Source: Pseudofrankia sp. DC12 (GTDB taxonomy: Bacteria; Actinomycetota; Actinomycetes; Frankiales; Frankiaceae). From it: 64,000 bases of DNA. Where the stretch lies: assembly GCF_000966285.1 (NCBI RefSeq), contig NZ_KQ031391.1, positions 3,383,208 to 3,447,207 of the forward strand, in the 5' to 3' direction. Positions within the stretch are counted from its first letter, which is position 1; the number at the start of each line of letters is the position of its first letter. This document shows, piece after piece, positions 11,358-20,544 of the stretch. A model generated the notes under the pieces. The model searched no databases. It was not told the DNA's origin and was given only the letters and a program-made list of their open reading frames with translations. A program made the translations under genes and the position numbers.

Positions 11358-13595
11358 GTGAGCCGAGACCCGAGCCCTGGGCGGCCGGTCCACGACGGGA
11401 CTCCAGCTGCGTCGGGGGGTCTGGCTGAGACGGGCCTGGCGCCGGTCGGCCTGGCTCAGGTAGGCGATGCCTCGATCCGCTCGGCAGAATCGGGCGTTGC
11501 TCCGGTCGGCTTGGCCTCCGAGTCGGGCGTCGCCGCGGCCAGCCTGGCCGAGGTGGGCGTCGCCTCGGCCTCCGCTGGTTCGACACCGCGCCGCGGGCGG
11601 GCCTGGGGGGTCTCCCTCCTCGATCTCTGGTGGGCCGGTGGTGTCGGCGGGGCGCTCGTAGCCGTTGACGTCGTGCTACGCGCCTACCTGCGCCGACCGT
11701 TCTGGTACGACGAGATCTGGCGGGGGCATTTCGTCAGCGAGCCGCTCGGGACCTTCTGGCCGGAGCTGGCCAAGGCCAATACCCCGTCGGCCACCGGCTG
11801 GGTCGTGATGGAACGGCTCGGTGGGGACGTACTCGGCTGGCATACCTGGGTCCTGCGGCTGCCGGGATTCGTCGCGCTGCCGCTGCTTGGGGTTGGGATC
11901 ACGCTGCTGGTCGGTCGCTTCGCCGGACGACTGGCTGGAGCGTTCGCCGCGCTGTGGATCTGTCTGAACAGCACTCTTCTCGACCTCGGTACCCAGTTGA
12001 AGCCATACACCATCGAGACCCTCGCCGCGGTCGTCGCTGTCCTCCTCTGGTTGGCCGGCGAGCCCACGGCGACCGATGCCGCCCCAGACAACGCACGAGG
12101 CGAAGGCCTCCACCGTGCAGTTCCCGGCGGGGTCAGAGAGGGTGCGGTCCTCGGGGGCGTCGGTGACGACGCTGAGCCCAGCAGTCCTGCCGGGCCACAA
12201 CCGGCCGCAGATGCCGGCCTTGATGGCCCCTCCAGCGGACTCGGGGCCGGCAACGAGGCTGATGCGCTCAGGTCCACCGGCGACGGGCCGCGTCGCCTGA
12301 ACCGGGGTCGGCTGGCGCGGCGGACAGCCGCCGGGGTGATCAGCCTGTTCTCAGTCCCGGCGATCTTCATCATCGCGCCGCTGGCGGCGGCAGACATCCT
12401 TCTCGCGGCGCAGGCGGCCTGGCGGCGGAGGCGGTCTCGGGACGCCCTGCTGGCCGGCGGGTGGCGTGCTGTGGAGGCGCTGCCCGCGCTCGTCCTCACG
12501 GCGGCCAACACGTTCCTCTTCGTCGGGCACCAGTCCAGCCAGCGGCTCGGGCACTACTGGGACGCGCAGTTCCTCGCCGGCCGCGGCCTGGCGGGCGGGC
12601 TCGCCTTCGTCGGGCGGCAGTTGCGCGACATCGTCACCGGCACGCCGCCGGGCATCGACCGGTACGACCCAAGCCTGCTGCACCCCCCGACCGACGGCTC
12701 GTGGGCGTCCTACTGGGTGCTCGCTCCCGCGGTCGTCGTCTGCGGCCTCGCCGGCGTCGCGGTGCTCGCCCGACGGCACGACGGCAGGCTGCTCCTTCTC
12801 GCGCTCGGCGGCGCCCAGGCGGCGATGCTGGCCGCGAGTGCCATCCGGTTCTGGCCGTTCGGCCCCACTCGCACCAACCTGTTCCTGGTCCCGTTGCTCG
12901 TGCTCGTGGTCGTAACCGGCGCCGCGACCCTGGTGCGTCGGGTCGCCGCCGCGGCTGCCGGGGCGGTCGCCAGACCGGTTGAAGCCGCGGTGGGTTCGGC
13001 CGTCGAGGCACACGTCTCCGGTCCTGCGCGCGGCGTTGGTCGGGTCGGCATCGTCGCGTCGGCGGTCGTGGTCATCGTCGCGGTCGCCGTCGCCGGAACA
13101 ACCGCGCAGATCTCGTCGGCCTCGAAGGACGGCCGGCTGTATGGGCAACGTGACCGGCTCCGTGGCCTGGACCTGACGGTCGACGCCGCGATCGCGGCCC
13201 GCCGGCTCTATCGTCCCGGCGATCTCGTCGTCGTAGGCGGCCGACTTCTGCGGCCCGGCTGGATCTATGCGATGGAAGCCAACGATGACGCGGCCCGGCG
13301 CCCGGCCAACCTGCCGGCCAGGCCCGCGGGGGCAGCCGGAGAGGCACCTCGAATTCCGCGGTCGGACACGGTGTTCTTCGTCCAGCCCGGTGCGGGACAG
13401 GTCGTGGCCGACGTCGACGCGCGCACCCCGGCGCCGGACCGCATCCTGCTGTTCGTGTTCGACCTCGATGCCACCAGCGCGCGCTCAGACCTGGCCGACC
13501 TACGTCGTTCCGGCTGGTGTTCCTCCGAGGCCTATCCCTTTCCCCAGGCCGGCACCCTGACCGTTCTCGTCCACTGTCAGCCCGCGGCTGGCTGA
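11358..13595 (+). CDS. GT-C-fold multi-pass membrane glycosyltransferase-like protein
   Basis: This 745-residue protein is probably a polyprenyl-phosphate-dependent (GT39/ArnT-like) sugar transferase. After about 90 Ala/Gly/Ser-rich residues comes a membrane segment and then the loop motif RRPFWYDEIWRGHFVSE; the Asp-Glu pair after a first membrane helix is typical of GT-C catalytic loops. Roughly ten hydrophobic segments follow, with a disordered loop (about residues 235-320) and a C-terminal extracytoplasmic domain. It starts with GTG 16 bases after jag, so it may be read with that operon. It is not part of the standard jag-rsmG neighbourhood. Acceptor and donor cannot be told from sequence. 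Confidence 0.75.
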   Translation: MSRDPSPGRPVHDGTPAASGGLAETGLAPVGLAQVGDASIRSAESGVAPVGLASESGVAAASLAEVGVASASAGSTPRRGRAWGVSLLDLWWAGGVGGALVAVDVVLRAYLRRPFWYDEIWRGHFVSEPLGTFWPELAKANTPSATGWVVMERLGGDVLGWHTWVLRLPGFVALPLLGVGITLLVGRFAGRLAGAFAALWICLNSTLLDLGTQLKPYTIETLAAVVAVLLWLAGEPTATDAAPDNARGEGLHRAVPGGVREGAVLGGVGDDAEPSSPAGPQPAADAGLDGPSSGLGAGNEADALRSTGDGPRRLNRGRLARRTAAGVISLFSVPAIFIIAPLAAADILLAAQAAWRRRRSRDALLAGGWRAVEALPALVLTAANTFLFVGHQSSQRLGHYWDAQFLAGRGLAGGLAFVGRQLRDIVTGTPPGIDRYDPSLLHPPTDGSWASYWVLAPAVVVCGLAGVAVLARRHDGRLLLLALGGAQAAMLAASAIRFWPFGPTRTNLFLVPLLVLVVVTGAATLVRRVAAAAAGAVARPVEAAVGSAVEAHVSGPARGVGRVGIVASAVVVIVAVAVAGTTAQISSASKDGRLYGQRDRLRGLDLTVDAAIAARRLYRPGDLVVVGGRLLRPGWIYAMEANDDAARRPANLPARPAGAAGEAPRIPRSDTVFFVQPGAGQVVADVDARTPAPDRILLFVFDLDATSARSDLADLRRSGWCSSEAYPFPQAGTLTVLVHCQPAAG

Positions 13596-13606
13596 GCAGG
13601 TCCGAG

Positions 13607-13963
13607 AGCGGGATCGCAGAGCACGGTGCCTCACCTCGGCCCGTTCTGCGGAACGCAGAGATCGTCAGGCGGTCAGACGGGATGTTCCGCCTGGCAGCGG
13701 TGCTGACAGCGGAGGAGGGCGCGCGACTCGCGGCGGCTATCGACTCGGCGCAAGCAAGCCTGGACGACTCCAGCCCGCAGCCGGCTGACGGGGAGCCAGG
13801 CTCCGTCCGACAGACGAGGACGTTTTGGCCATCCCCGGGACCCTGCTGGCCAATTCGGGAGAGCCTCGGTGATCTAGAAGAGTCGCCCAGGCATACGCCG
13901 CATAACGGACGCCGGAGCGACCGCTCGCCCCCTGATCGGCGGCCAGTCCCGGCCGAATCGTAG
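13607..13963 (+). pseudogene. Relic of a DUF222 (HNH-endonuclease-associated) gene
   Basis: A short stretch here reads LRNAEIVRRSDGMFRLAAVL followed by TAEEGARLAAAIDSAQASL. This resembles the middle of DUF222 proteins, where a DGM-(x)-L-x(2)-LDPE-x-GA pattern precedes an Ala-rich helix. The rest of the domain and the HNH motif are missing, and the frame degenerates after about codon 60. I read it as a decayed fragment left between the GT-C gene and rsmG. No other gene is visible between 13596 and 14238. Confidence 0.4.
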
Positions 13964-14238
13964 CTGCGTGTAATTGGCCAGCAGGATCCCCCGGGACCGG
14001 CGGGCGGACGCGGACGCGCTCGTCGCGTTGGCGGATGGGTTCCTGGCCCGTCCAGCACCGGGCTGATGCATGTAATTCCGCCTAGGGAGCCCGGAGACTT
14101 GCTTGCGCTGGGGAGGCGGCGGCATGGCTTCGTGCGGGTTGCCGGGCGCGTCGTGGATGCTGGTCAGATGCGGCGTTTGTGTGGCTGCCCTGCGGCCTGG
14201 TCCTCGTCCCTGGTTCGGCTCGATCCCGAGGCGGCCCG

Positions 14239-14994
14239 GTGAGCGTGGTGGCGCCGCCTCCACCCGTTGCTGCCGAGGTGTTCGGTGCGGCGCTCGATGA
14301 CGCGATCCGGTACGTCGAGCTACTGGCCACCGCGGGTGTGGAACGCGGGCTGATCGGACCGCGGGAGACCGAGCGGTTGTGGGATCGGCACCTGCTCAAC
14401 TGCGCGCTCCTCGCGGAGGTTGTCGGGCCCGACGTGACGGTCGTCGATGTCGGCAGCGGCGCGGGTCTGCCGGGGGTGCCACTCGCGTTGGCCCGTCCCG
14501 ATCTGCGGGTCGTGTTCCTGGAGCCGATGGAGCGCCGGTGTGTCTTCCTACGGGAGGTTGTCGAGGCGCTGGGCGCCACGAGCCGGATGTCCGTGTTGCG
14601 GGGCCGCGCGCCGGACGTCGGAATGGGCCGGGACGGGCTACGGTGGGACGTAGCCGTCGCTCGGGCAGTGGCGCCCCTGGAGCGGTTGGGCGGCATGCTG
14701 CTTCCGGTTGTTCAACCCGGGGGTGTCATGCTTGCGATGCGAGGTTCACGCGTGGACGAGGAACTCGCGGAAGCGCGGGACGGCCTGCATTCGCAGGGAT
14801 GGCGCGAGGTACAGGTCCTTCTGTGTGGAAAAGATCGGCTGACCGAGCCCACTCGCCTAGTCTCAGCTGTACGGGTGGCCGACGATGTGGGGCGGGGCGG
14901 CGGAGACCGGCACGATGGCAGGCAGCGTGAACGGCGTGGACAGACAGCACGTGAACAGCAACGAGGGGCACGCGGACGGGCGTGTTCCACGTGA
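14239..14994 (+). CDS. rsmG: 16S rRNA (guanine-N7) methyltransferase RsmG
   Basis: RsmG (GidB) methylates G527 of 16S rRNA using S-adenosylmethionine. The protein (251 residues from the chosen start) has the family motifs ERLWDRHLLNCALLAEVV, the SAM-binding VVDVGSGAGLPGVPLAL, and WDVAVARAVAPLERL. The frame is open from 14179, but conserved sequence begins near VFGAALDDAIRYVELL, so the GTG at 14239 is preferred. The C-terminal tail (last 35 residues) is Arg/Gln/Gly-rich. The stop codon lies inside a parS site (14983-14998), and parA follows immediately. Confidence 0.93.
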   Translation: MSVVAPPPPVAAEVFGAALDDAIRYVELLATAGVERGLIGPRETERLWDRHLLNCALLAEVVGPDVTVVDVGSGAGLPGVPLALARPDLRVVFLEPMERRCVFLREVVEALGATSRMSVLRGRAPDVGMGRDGLRWDVAVARAVAPLERLGGMLLPVVQPGGVMLAMRGSRVDEELAEARDGLHSQGWREVQVLLCGKDRLTEPTRLVSAVRVADDVGRGGGDRHDGRQRERRGQTAREQQRGARGRACST

Positions 14995-14998
14995 AACA
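14983..14998. promoter_or_regulatory. parS: parS centromere site 1
   Basis: The 16-base palindrome TGTTCCACGTGAAACA matches the bacterial parS consensus exactly. It lies at the rsmG-parA junction; its TGA serves as the rsmG stop codon. ParB loads here as a CTP-dependent clamp. Confidence 0.95.
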
Positions 14999-15016
14999 GC
15001 GTCGACAGGTCTGGGA

Positions 15017-15913
15017 ATGGACCCCCTCGATCCGTCGACCCCGATCGGAGCGGCGGCGGCAGCAGCGGTGGAAGCATTGACCATGGAACGTCGACGGCCC
15101 TTCCCGCGGCCCACCAGGCGGCGAATCTTCGCGGTCGCCAACCAGAAGGGCGGCGTCGGTAAGACCACGACGACCGTCAACCTCGCGGCGGCCCTGGCAA
15201 TGCACGGGGTCCGTGTCCTGGTCGTCGATCTAGACCCTCAGGGCAACGCATCAACGGCGCTCGGGGTGGAACATCGTTCCGGGGTGCCGTCCATCTACGA
15301 GGTTCTGCTCGGCGACCGGCCACTCCACGAGGTGGTCGTCGAGTCCGGCGAGGCGGACGGTCTCTACTGCGCCCCCGCGACCATCGATCTCGCCGGCGCG
15401 GAGATCGAGCTGGTCTCGATGGTGGCTCGGGAGGGCCGGCTACGCAAAGCGATCGCGTCCCTCTCCAAGGAAGTCGACGTCGACTATGTCTTCATCGACT
15501 GCCCGCCGTCGCTCGGTCTGCTCACGGTGAACGCGCTCGTGGCGGCGAAAGAGCTGCTCATCCCGATCCAGTGCGAGTACTACGCGCTGGAGGGTCTTGG
15601 GCAGCTGCTACGCAACGTCGACCTGGTGCAGGCGCATCTGAACCAGGAACTCCGGCTCACCACGATCCTGCTGACCATGTACGACTCGCGGACCCGGCTT
15701 GCCGACCAGGTCGTCGCGGAGGTCAAGGAGCACTTCGGTGACCGGGTGCTCGGGACGACCATCCCCCGCAACGTCCGGCTGGCGGAGGCGCCCAGCTACG
15801 GGCAGTCCGCCCTGACGTACGACCCGGTTTCGCGGGGCTCGCTGTCCTACCTCGCGGCTGCCCGGGAGCTGGCCGAGCGCGGCGTCGAGGCACCGAACGG
15901 AACCGTTCGATGA
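15017..15913 (+). CDS. parA: Chromosome partitioning ATPase ParA (Soj)
   Basis: ParA is the ATPase that moves ParB-parS complexes during chromosome segregation. It shows the deviant Walker A motif [20 protein letters not shown], Walker A' ([13 protein letters not shown]) and Walker B ([20 protein letters not shown]). The frame is open from 14885, but that start would put parS inside the gene; the ATG at 15017 leaves parS upstream and gives 298 residues, a usual length. It ends in an ATGA overlap with parB, so the two are coupled. Confidence 0.96.
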   Translation: MDPLDPSTPIGAAAAAAVEALTMERRRPFPRPTRRRIFAVANQKGGVGKTTTTVNLAAALAMHGVRVLVVDLDPQGNASTALGVEHRSGVPSIYEVLLGDRPLHEVVVESGEADGLYCAPATIDLAGAEIELVSMVAREGRLRKAIASLSKEVDVDYVFIDCPPSLGLLTVNALVAAKELLIPIQCEYYALEGLGQLLRNVDLVQAHLNQELRLTTILLTMYDSRTRLADQVVAEVKEHFGDRVLGTTIPRNVRLAEAPSYGQSALTYDPVSRGSLSYLAAARELAERGVEAPNGTVR

Positions 15914-16851
15914 GCCCGCCCCCGCGGCGGGTCGGCGGGCTCGGCAGGGGGCTCGGCGCGCTCATTCCGACCGCGCCGGAGGGGTACGACGGCTACGGTG
16001 CCGGCGGTAACGGCAACGGCACGTCGACCCGGCTCGGGTCGGAGCCCGTGCCGGTCCACGGCGCCGTGTTCCGGGAGATCCCGGTCGACTGGGTGGAGCC
16101 GAACCCACGTCAGCCTCGGCTGGTCTTCGACGAAGAAGCGCTGGAGGAGCTCGCCGCCAGTCTCCGCGAGGTCGGTCTGCTTCAGCCCGTCGTCGTCCGC
16201 GAGGTAATGCCCGATCGGTACGAGCTCGTCATGGGCGAGCGCCGCTGGCGGGCCTCGAAGCTCGCCGGGCTGACCGAGATCCCGGCGATCGTGCGGGAGA
16301 CCGCCGACGACCAGATGCTCCGGGACGCGCTGCTGGAGAACCTGCACCGCCAGCAGCTCAACCCGCTCGAAGAGGCTGCGGCCTATGAGCAGCTGCTGCG
16401 CGAGTTCGGCGCCACACATGACCAGCTCGCCAGCAAACTGGGCCGATCTCGATCCCACGTCACGAACACGATCCGGCTTCTGGCATTGCCGCCGGCCGTC
16501 CAGCGCAGGGTCGCCGCCGGTGTGCTTTCTGCCGGCCACGCCCGTGCGCTGCTCGCGCTTGAGGACACCGAGGCCCAGGACCGTCTTGCTACCCGGATCG
16601 TCGCCGAGGGCCTGTCCGTGCGCGCTGTCGAGGAAATCGTGGCGTTGGGCGAGGAGGGGCCACGCAAGCGAACGCCGCGGTCGCCCCGCCACACGCCGCC
16701 GGCCCTGAACCAGGTCGCCGAGCGCCTTGCCGACCGCCTGGACACAAAGGTGAAGGTCGACATGGGCCGCAACCGGGGCAAGATAACCGTCGAGTTCGCC
16801 AGCATCGAGGACCTGGAGCGGATCGTCGCCGCCATCGTCCCTGGCGCCTAG
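15910..16851 (+). CDS. parB: Chromosome partitioning protein ParB
   Basis: ParB binds parS and spreads as a CTP-dependent DNA clamp. The 313-residue protein begins with [12 protein letters not shown], the N-terminal motif that contacts ParA. The nuclease-like CTPase domain follows ([47 protein letters not shown]), then the helix-turn-helix ([20 protein letters not shown]) and a C-terminal dimerisation domain ([16 protein letters not shown]). It overlaps parA by four bases. Perfect parS sites at 14983 and 18996, and a near-perfect one at 18823, support it. Confidence 0.97.
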   Translation: MSPPPRRVGGLGRGLGALIPTAPEGYDGYGAGGNGNGTSTRLGSEPVPVHGAVFREIPVDWVEPNPRQPRLVFDEEALEELAASLREVGLLQPVVVREVMPDRYELVMGERRWRASKLAGLTEIPAIVRETADDQMLRDALLENLHRQQLNPLEEAAAYEQLLREFGATHDQLASKLGRSRSHVTNTIRLLALPPAVQRRVAAGVLSAGHARALLALEDTEAQDRLATRIVAEGLSVRAVEEIVALGEEGPRKRTPRSPRHTPPALNQVAERLADRLDTKVKVDMGRNRGKITVEFASIEDLERIVAAIVPGA

Positions 16852-17673
16852 CTCGCGCCTTCTTGCTCGCGGGCCGTCAGGCGGCGTCGCTGGGGGCTGG
16901 CGGGTCGGCCGCTCGATCGTTGGCATCGGCAGGTTCCCAGGGACCTGGCGCCAGCTGTTCGCGTGACCGGCAGCCTGCTTCGGCCCGGCCTGGTTCTAGT
17001 GCCTTCTCTGGCAGCGTCCGCCCGTTCCGGCGGTGACAAACCCGCTGCTCCCAGCTTCGCCCCGCCACGGCTCGACGGTCCGGTCCGACCTTGCCAGGAC
17101 CGGTACTGGTCGCGTCGGCCTGCGTGGTCGGCGTATGGCGCCTCTGTCTGGCGAGTTCTCCCATTTCCGCGGATAGCTACGGGTCAGGGCTGAGGCTGTC
17201 GGCGCCATCTCGACCTACTCGGTCTCAAGCATCGCTCTCGGCATTCGCCTGGCGGGCCTTGGGCCGTACCTCCCCGGTGGCCCTGCTGCCGAGCGGCGGC
17301 CGACGCCCCGGTGCCCCGAGCTAGTGCCGCCTCCGACAAGGTTCGCCCGCTCCCGGCGTCCCCATGATCGCTGCCTCGACCCTCCAGCGGTCGTATCCGG
17401 CCCCGTTTCGTAGCCGCCAGAGGCTGCAATCAGCGATCAAGTCGACGGGCGGACGTTGACGGTCGCGGCACCAGGTGGCGACGTGGAGGTAGGGGCACAG
17501 TGCCCAAGCCTCGCGCAGCGCTGAAACGCGCGGACATCCCACCCGATCGTGAACCTTCACTCGGACGGTGCGCGCCGTAGGCCCGCCCCAGGCCGCTGCT
17601 CCTGTTGGAGCTTGGTCGGCAGCGGCGCTGATCGAGTGACCGCTCTGCCCGACAGGGATGTGCGGACCGATGC
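16852..17673. other. Gene-poor stretch after parB
   Basis: These 822 bases separate the convergent parB and GNAT genes. Open frames exist on both strands but show no recognisable domain or ribosome-binding site. The minus-strand reading around 17321-17560 has a faintly protein-like composition and might be an old gene remnant; I cannot name it. Confidence 0.4.
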
Positions 17674-18330
17674 TCAGGCGGGAGCCGGAGCCGGAGTCGG
17701 GGTGCCGCCGCCGATGGGGCGAAGGATCCCCTCGGGAGTCATCGAACCGAGAAGGCGCTCCAAGGCGACCTCGACGTCCTCGCGCCAGGTGACGGCGTTC
17801 TTTACTTCGAGGCGCAGCCGGGGCCAGCGTCGATGCGGGCGAACCGTCTTGAAACCGACCGAGAGAAGGTAGTCGGCGGGCACTACGCATTTGGTGCCCT
17901 CGTCCTGCCGAAGGTCGCCGAAAGCCTCGATGGCTCGGTAGCCGCGCCGGATGACGTCCTTCACCATCGCTTGGACCAGCACCCGCCCGAGGCCCTGTCC
18001 TGCGAACTCATCGACGATTTTCGCGGTCATGAGGAGCACTGCGTCGGCACTGACCGGACTGGTCGGGAAGGCGATCGAGCGAGGGACGTAGGCAGGAGGC
18101 GCGTACATCGCGAAGCCAGCGGGGACATTGTCGATGTAGACGATTTTCCCGCAGCTTCCCCATTCGAGCAGCGCGGAGGAGACCCAGGCTTCCTTCTCGA
18201 TGTCGGTTCCGCCGGCTTCCTCGGCCCGGCTTCGCGCAACCGGATCGAGCTCCCAGAACACGCATCGGCGACACCGCTGGGGTAGGTCGTCGATGTTGTC
18301 GAGCGTAATGTTGGCGACGCGACGACTCAT
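17674..18330 (-). CDS. GNAT-family acetyltransferase-like protein
   Basis: This 218-residue protein looks like a GNAT N-acyltransferase. Residues about 60-80 give a beta strand GKIVYIDNVPAGFAMYAPP; residues about 100-130 include LMTAKIVDEFAGQGLGRVLVQ, where GQGLGRVL corresponds to the acetyl-CoA pyrophosphate-binding R/Q-x2-G-x-G/A motif. The N-terminus has CRRCVFWE, a cysteine pair that could bind metal. A gene of this type (Rv3916c in M. tuberculosis) lies between parB and cwlM in many actinobacteria, so it belongs to the conserved neighbourhood. Its substrate is unknown. The last 20 residues are Pro/Thr/Gly-rich. Confidence 0.8.
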   Translation of the reverse strand: MSRRVANITLDNIDDLPQRCRRCVFWELDPVARSRAEEAGGTDIEKEAWVSSALLEWGSCGKIVYIDNVPAGFAMYAPPAYVPRSIAFPTSPVSADAVLLMTAKIVDEFAGQGLGRVLVQAMVKDVIRRGYRAIEAFGDLRQDEGTKCVVPADYLLSVGFKTVRPHRRWPRLRLEVKNAVTWREDVEVALERLLGSMTPEGILRPIGGGTPTPAPAPA

Positions 18331-18822
18331 CGGTGGCGCTCCGCACGTCGAGGGATCCAGGTAGCTGGACCCAGCCTAAGCGTCCCTCCCGGAATCTTCC
18401 TGACAGGGGCGGGTGCGATCGCCCTCCGCGTCCACGCCTTCCCCGCTGCCATCGTGGCGCCCATCGTCCGGCCCCGGCTCGGCACGTCGAGGTCGAACGA
18501 TGGTCTCCCGCGCGAGGAAATCTTAGTTCGACGGCGCAGGTCGAAGGGTTTGCGGGTTGCGACCTTGAGGCTGGCGAGCGCGAGTGCTCTTCGTCTTCGG
18601 CGTCCCGCCCGACACGGTGTTGCTGACGCGGCGGACGCTGGCTCACGGAGGGAGCTGCGGCCAGTGATGGCATCGGAGTACGAGATCTAAGGACGAGCGG
18701 CGGGTGGTCGATGGTATCGCCCGGCCTGGTGCCGCTCTTGTCTCGAGGCTGCGTCGTGACGCTAGAAGCGCGCCGTCCGCGCTCACGTCTGGACCCCGTA
18801 AGAACAGTTCGCGCGATGGTCA

Positions 18823-18838
18823 GGTTTCACGTGGAACA
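18823..18838. promoter_or_regulatory. parS: parS centromere site 2 (one mismatch)
   Basis: GGTTTCACGTGGAACA differs from the parS consensus TGTTTCACGTGGAACA only at the first base. It lies in the gene-free 18331-19392 stretch, about 3.8 kb from the rsmG-parA site. Confidence 0.85.
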
Positions 18839-18900
18839 TCGGGCGACTGTCATCCGCAGGCGCCCCGCAGATGGATCGGGTGCTGCCTGAGTGAGACTGG

Positions 18901-18935
18901 CCTGCGGCCTGCGGCCTGCGGCCTGCGGCCTGCGG
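18901..18935. repeat. Five tandem CCTGCGG heptamers between two parS sites
   Basis: CCTGCGG is repeated five times without mismatch. The repeat is centred between parS sites 2 and 3 and is not part of a gene I can recognise. Confidence 0.9.
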
Positions 18936-18995
18936 TCCGGGAACGCGGCGCCGAAGACCACCCGATACGACGTCACGCGGGCCGCTGTGCCCGCC

Positions 18996-19011
18996 TGTTC
19001 CACGTGAAACA
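18996..19011. promoter_or_regulatory. parS: parS centromere site 3
   Basis: TGTTCCACGTGAAACA is an exact parS match, 158 bases from the end of site 2. Together the three sites make a compact centromere around parAB. Confidence 0.95.
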
Positions 19012-19392
19012 TCGGCGAACTCTGTGACCGAAACTGCCGTCCAACCGCGACGGCCCCCAGAAGATCGGCGCTGCGACGTTCGCTACGTAGACCCGAGAGA
19101 CGGTTTGCCGCGCAGCGCGGCCGATGGATCGTGAACGGTCATTCGCGACTGCCTCCTATTCGCCGGTGCCCGAACGTTGGCTTGCGTTCCAACCCTGGTC
19201 GCCGGCGAATCTCGAGTGGTTCGTCGCCTGCCGATTCGTCGTGCGGAAGCCACGTCGACAGACTTCGTCCTCACGATGACATCCTGTTCGAACGGCGCCC
19301 GCCAGGCCCGTCCTCGGGGCGTGCGGCCTGGGTCCGTTCTTGGCCTCGCATCGCGTGGGTTCGTTCTAGGGACGGCATGGCTGGACTCGTCC

Positions 19393-20544
19393 TCAGGATG
19401 GTGTGGCAACGCGGGGCACTCGAAGCTGACCGGTCGGGGGGTCCTGTTCGGGGGGAAGGTAGAGCCGCTGAATGGCAGCGAGGATCGCCTCGGCGACGTT
19501 GGCGCGGTAGTTGGGGGAGCCGAGCGCGGCGGCGTCGCGGGCGTTCGTCAGGTAGCCGACCTCGATCCGGACCGCGGGCATCGTCGTCCGGCGCAGGAGG
19601 TCCCAGGTCTTGGCATGGGTCCAGCAGTCGACCAGGTCCGTTCGGGAGACGAGCTCCTTCTGGATGAGGGCGGCGAGCCGTTCACCGACCGCCGACGAGC
19701 CGCGGGCGTTGCCGAAGTAGTAGCAGGAGATGCCCTCGGCCTTCGGAGAGTCGCTGGCATCGAGGTGGAGGGACACGAGGAGGTCGGCGCCCTGCTCGTT
19801 CGCTCGTCTGGCGCGCTCCGCCTCGTCTGGCGACTCGTCCTCGGTGTGGACCCGGAAGGTCTCCAGCCCGGAGGAGAGGAGCCGGGCTTCAAGCCGGCGG
19901 GCCAGGTCGGCCACGACGTTCCGCTCCGTCAGGCCGTGGGCGACGACGCCCTGGTCGTCACCGCCGTGGCCGGCGTCGATCGCCACCAGCATGCCGAGGA
20001 GCGATGGGCCGCGCACTAGCAGGCGCACCGACTCTCGCAGCATGTCTGGGCGACCGCCGGTGACGGTGCGCTCCAGCCGCTTGAGCTCGCGCAGAGTGTG
20101 CGGGCCGCAGCGTCCGTCGGGCTCGAGGCCTCGATTGCGCTGGAAGTCGCGGACGGCGGACTCGGTGCGCGGGCCGAAGATCCCGTCGCTGCGGCCGACG
20201 TCGAACCCCATGTTCGACAGCCGCTCCTGCAATGCGGCTACGTCGTCGCCGGTGAGCGACTGGCCTGGTGCATGGAAGAGCAGACGATCGCCCAGGCCGT
20301 GACGGGCCTCTTCGAGAGAGCGCGCCGTGTCCGGACCGATGATGCCATCGACTGATAGGCCGCGACTCTGCTGGAAGGCGCGGACGGCGCGGTCAAGGTC
20401 GTCATCGAACAGCTCGGCGTCGGCGGCGCCGCCTTCTTCCCCGTCAGGCTGACGTGGGGCGGCCGGAAGGAACGACAGATAGGCCAGGGCGACGCGCGCG
20501 TCGGCCACGCGTGTTCCGCGGTCGCCGAGCCGGAGCAGCTTCAC
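19393..20544 (-). CDS. cwlM: CwlM-type protein: two peptidoglycan-binding domains plus Amidase_3
   Basis: The conserved protein has about 383 residues. Two PG-binding-1 repeats come first (FDDDLDRAVRAFQQSRGL with VDGIIGPDT, and GIFGPRTESAVRDFQRNRGL with DGRCGPHT). An N-acetylmuramoyl-L-alanine amidase domain follows (VAIDAGHGGDDQG, LTERNVV, LVSLHLDASDSPKAEG, VRIEVGYLTNARD). There is no signal peptide. The gene sits where M. tuberculosis has cwlM, beside trxC/trxB2; that CwlM is a cytoplasmic regulator of MurA. Here the zinc-ligand His and Glu positions and the catalytic Glu of Amidase_3 all appear present, so activity is possible. The frame is open to 20904, but the GTG at 20544 is chosen where conservation begins; no good ribosome-binding site is seen. 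Confidence 0.85.
   Translation of the reverse strand: MKLLRLGDRGTRVADARVALAYLSFLPAAPRQPDGEEGGAADAELFDDDLDRAVRAFQQSRGLSVDGIIGPDTARSLEEARHGLGDRLLFHAPGQSLTGDDVAALQERLSNMGFDVGRSDGIFGPRTESAVRDFQRNRGLEPDGRCGPHTLRELKRLERTVTGGRPDMLRESVRLLVRGPSLLGMLVAIDAGHGGDDQGVVAHGLTERNVVADLARRLEARLLSSGLETFRVHTEDESPDEAERARRANEQGADLLVSLHLDASDSPKAEGISCYYFGNARGSSAVGERLAALIQKELVSRTDLVDCWTHAKTWDLLRRTTMPAVRIEVGYLTNARDAAALGSPNYRANVAEAILAAIQRLYLPPEQDPPTGQLRVPRVATPS

Larger units (their letters stand above)
18331..19392. other. Gene-free centromere-like region between GNAT and cwlM
   Basis: No convincing gene lies in these 1062 bases. They contain two parS sites and a heptamer repeat. Open frames on both strands have no family features, and I saw no clear terminator. 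Confidence 0.6.

Noticed and set aside
17321-17890. 189-codon minus-strand frame downstream of the GNAT gene
   Set aside because: It overlaps the 3' end of the GNAT gene in another frame, has no ribosome-binding site and no recognisable domain. A gene remnant cannot be excluded.
18901-18935. Heptamer repeats as a CRISPR array
   Set aside because: The units are 7 bases and contiguous, without spacers; no cas gene is in the window.
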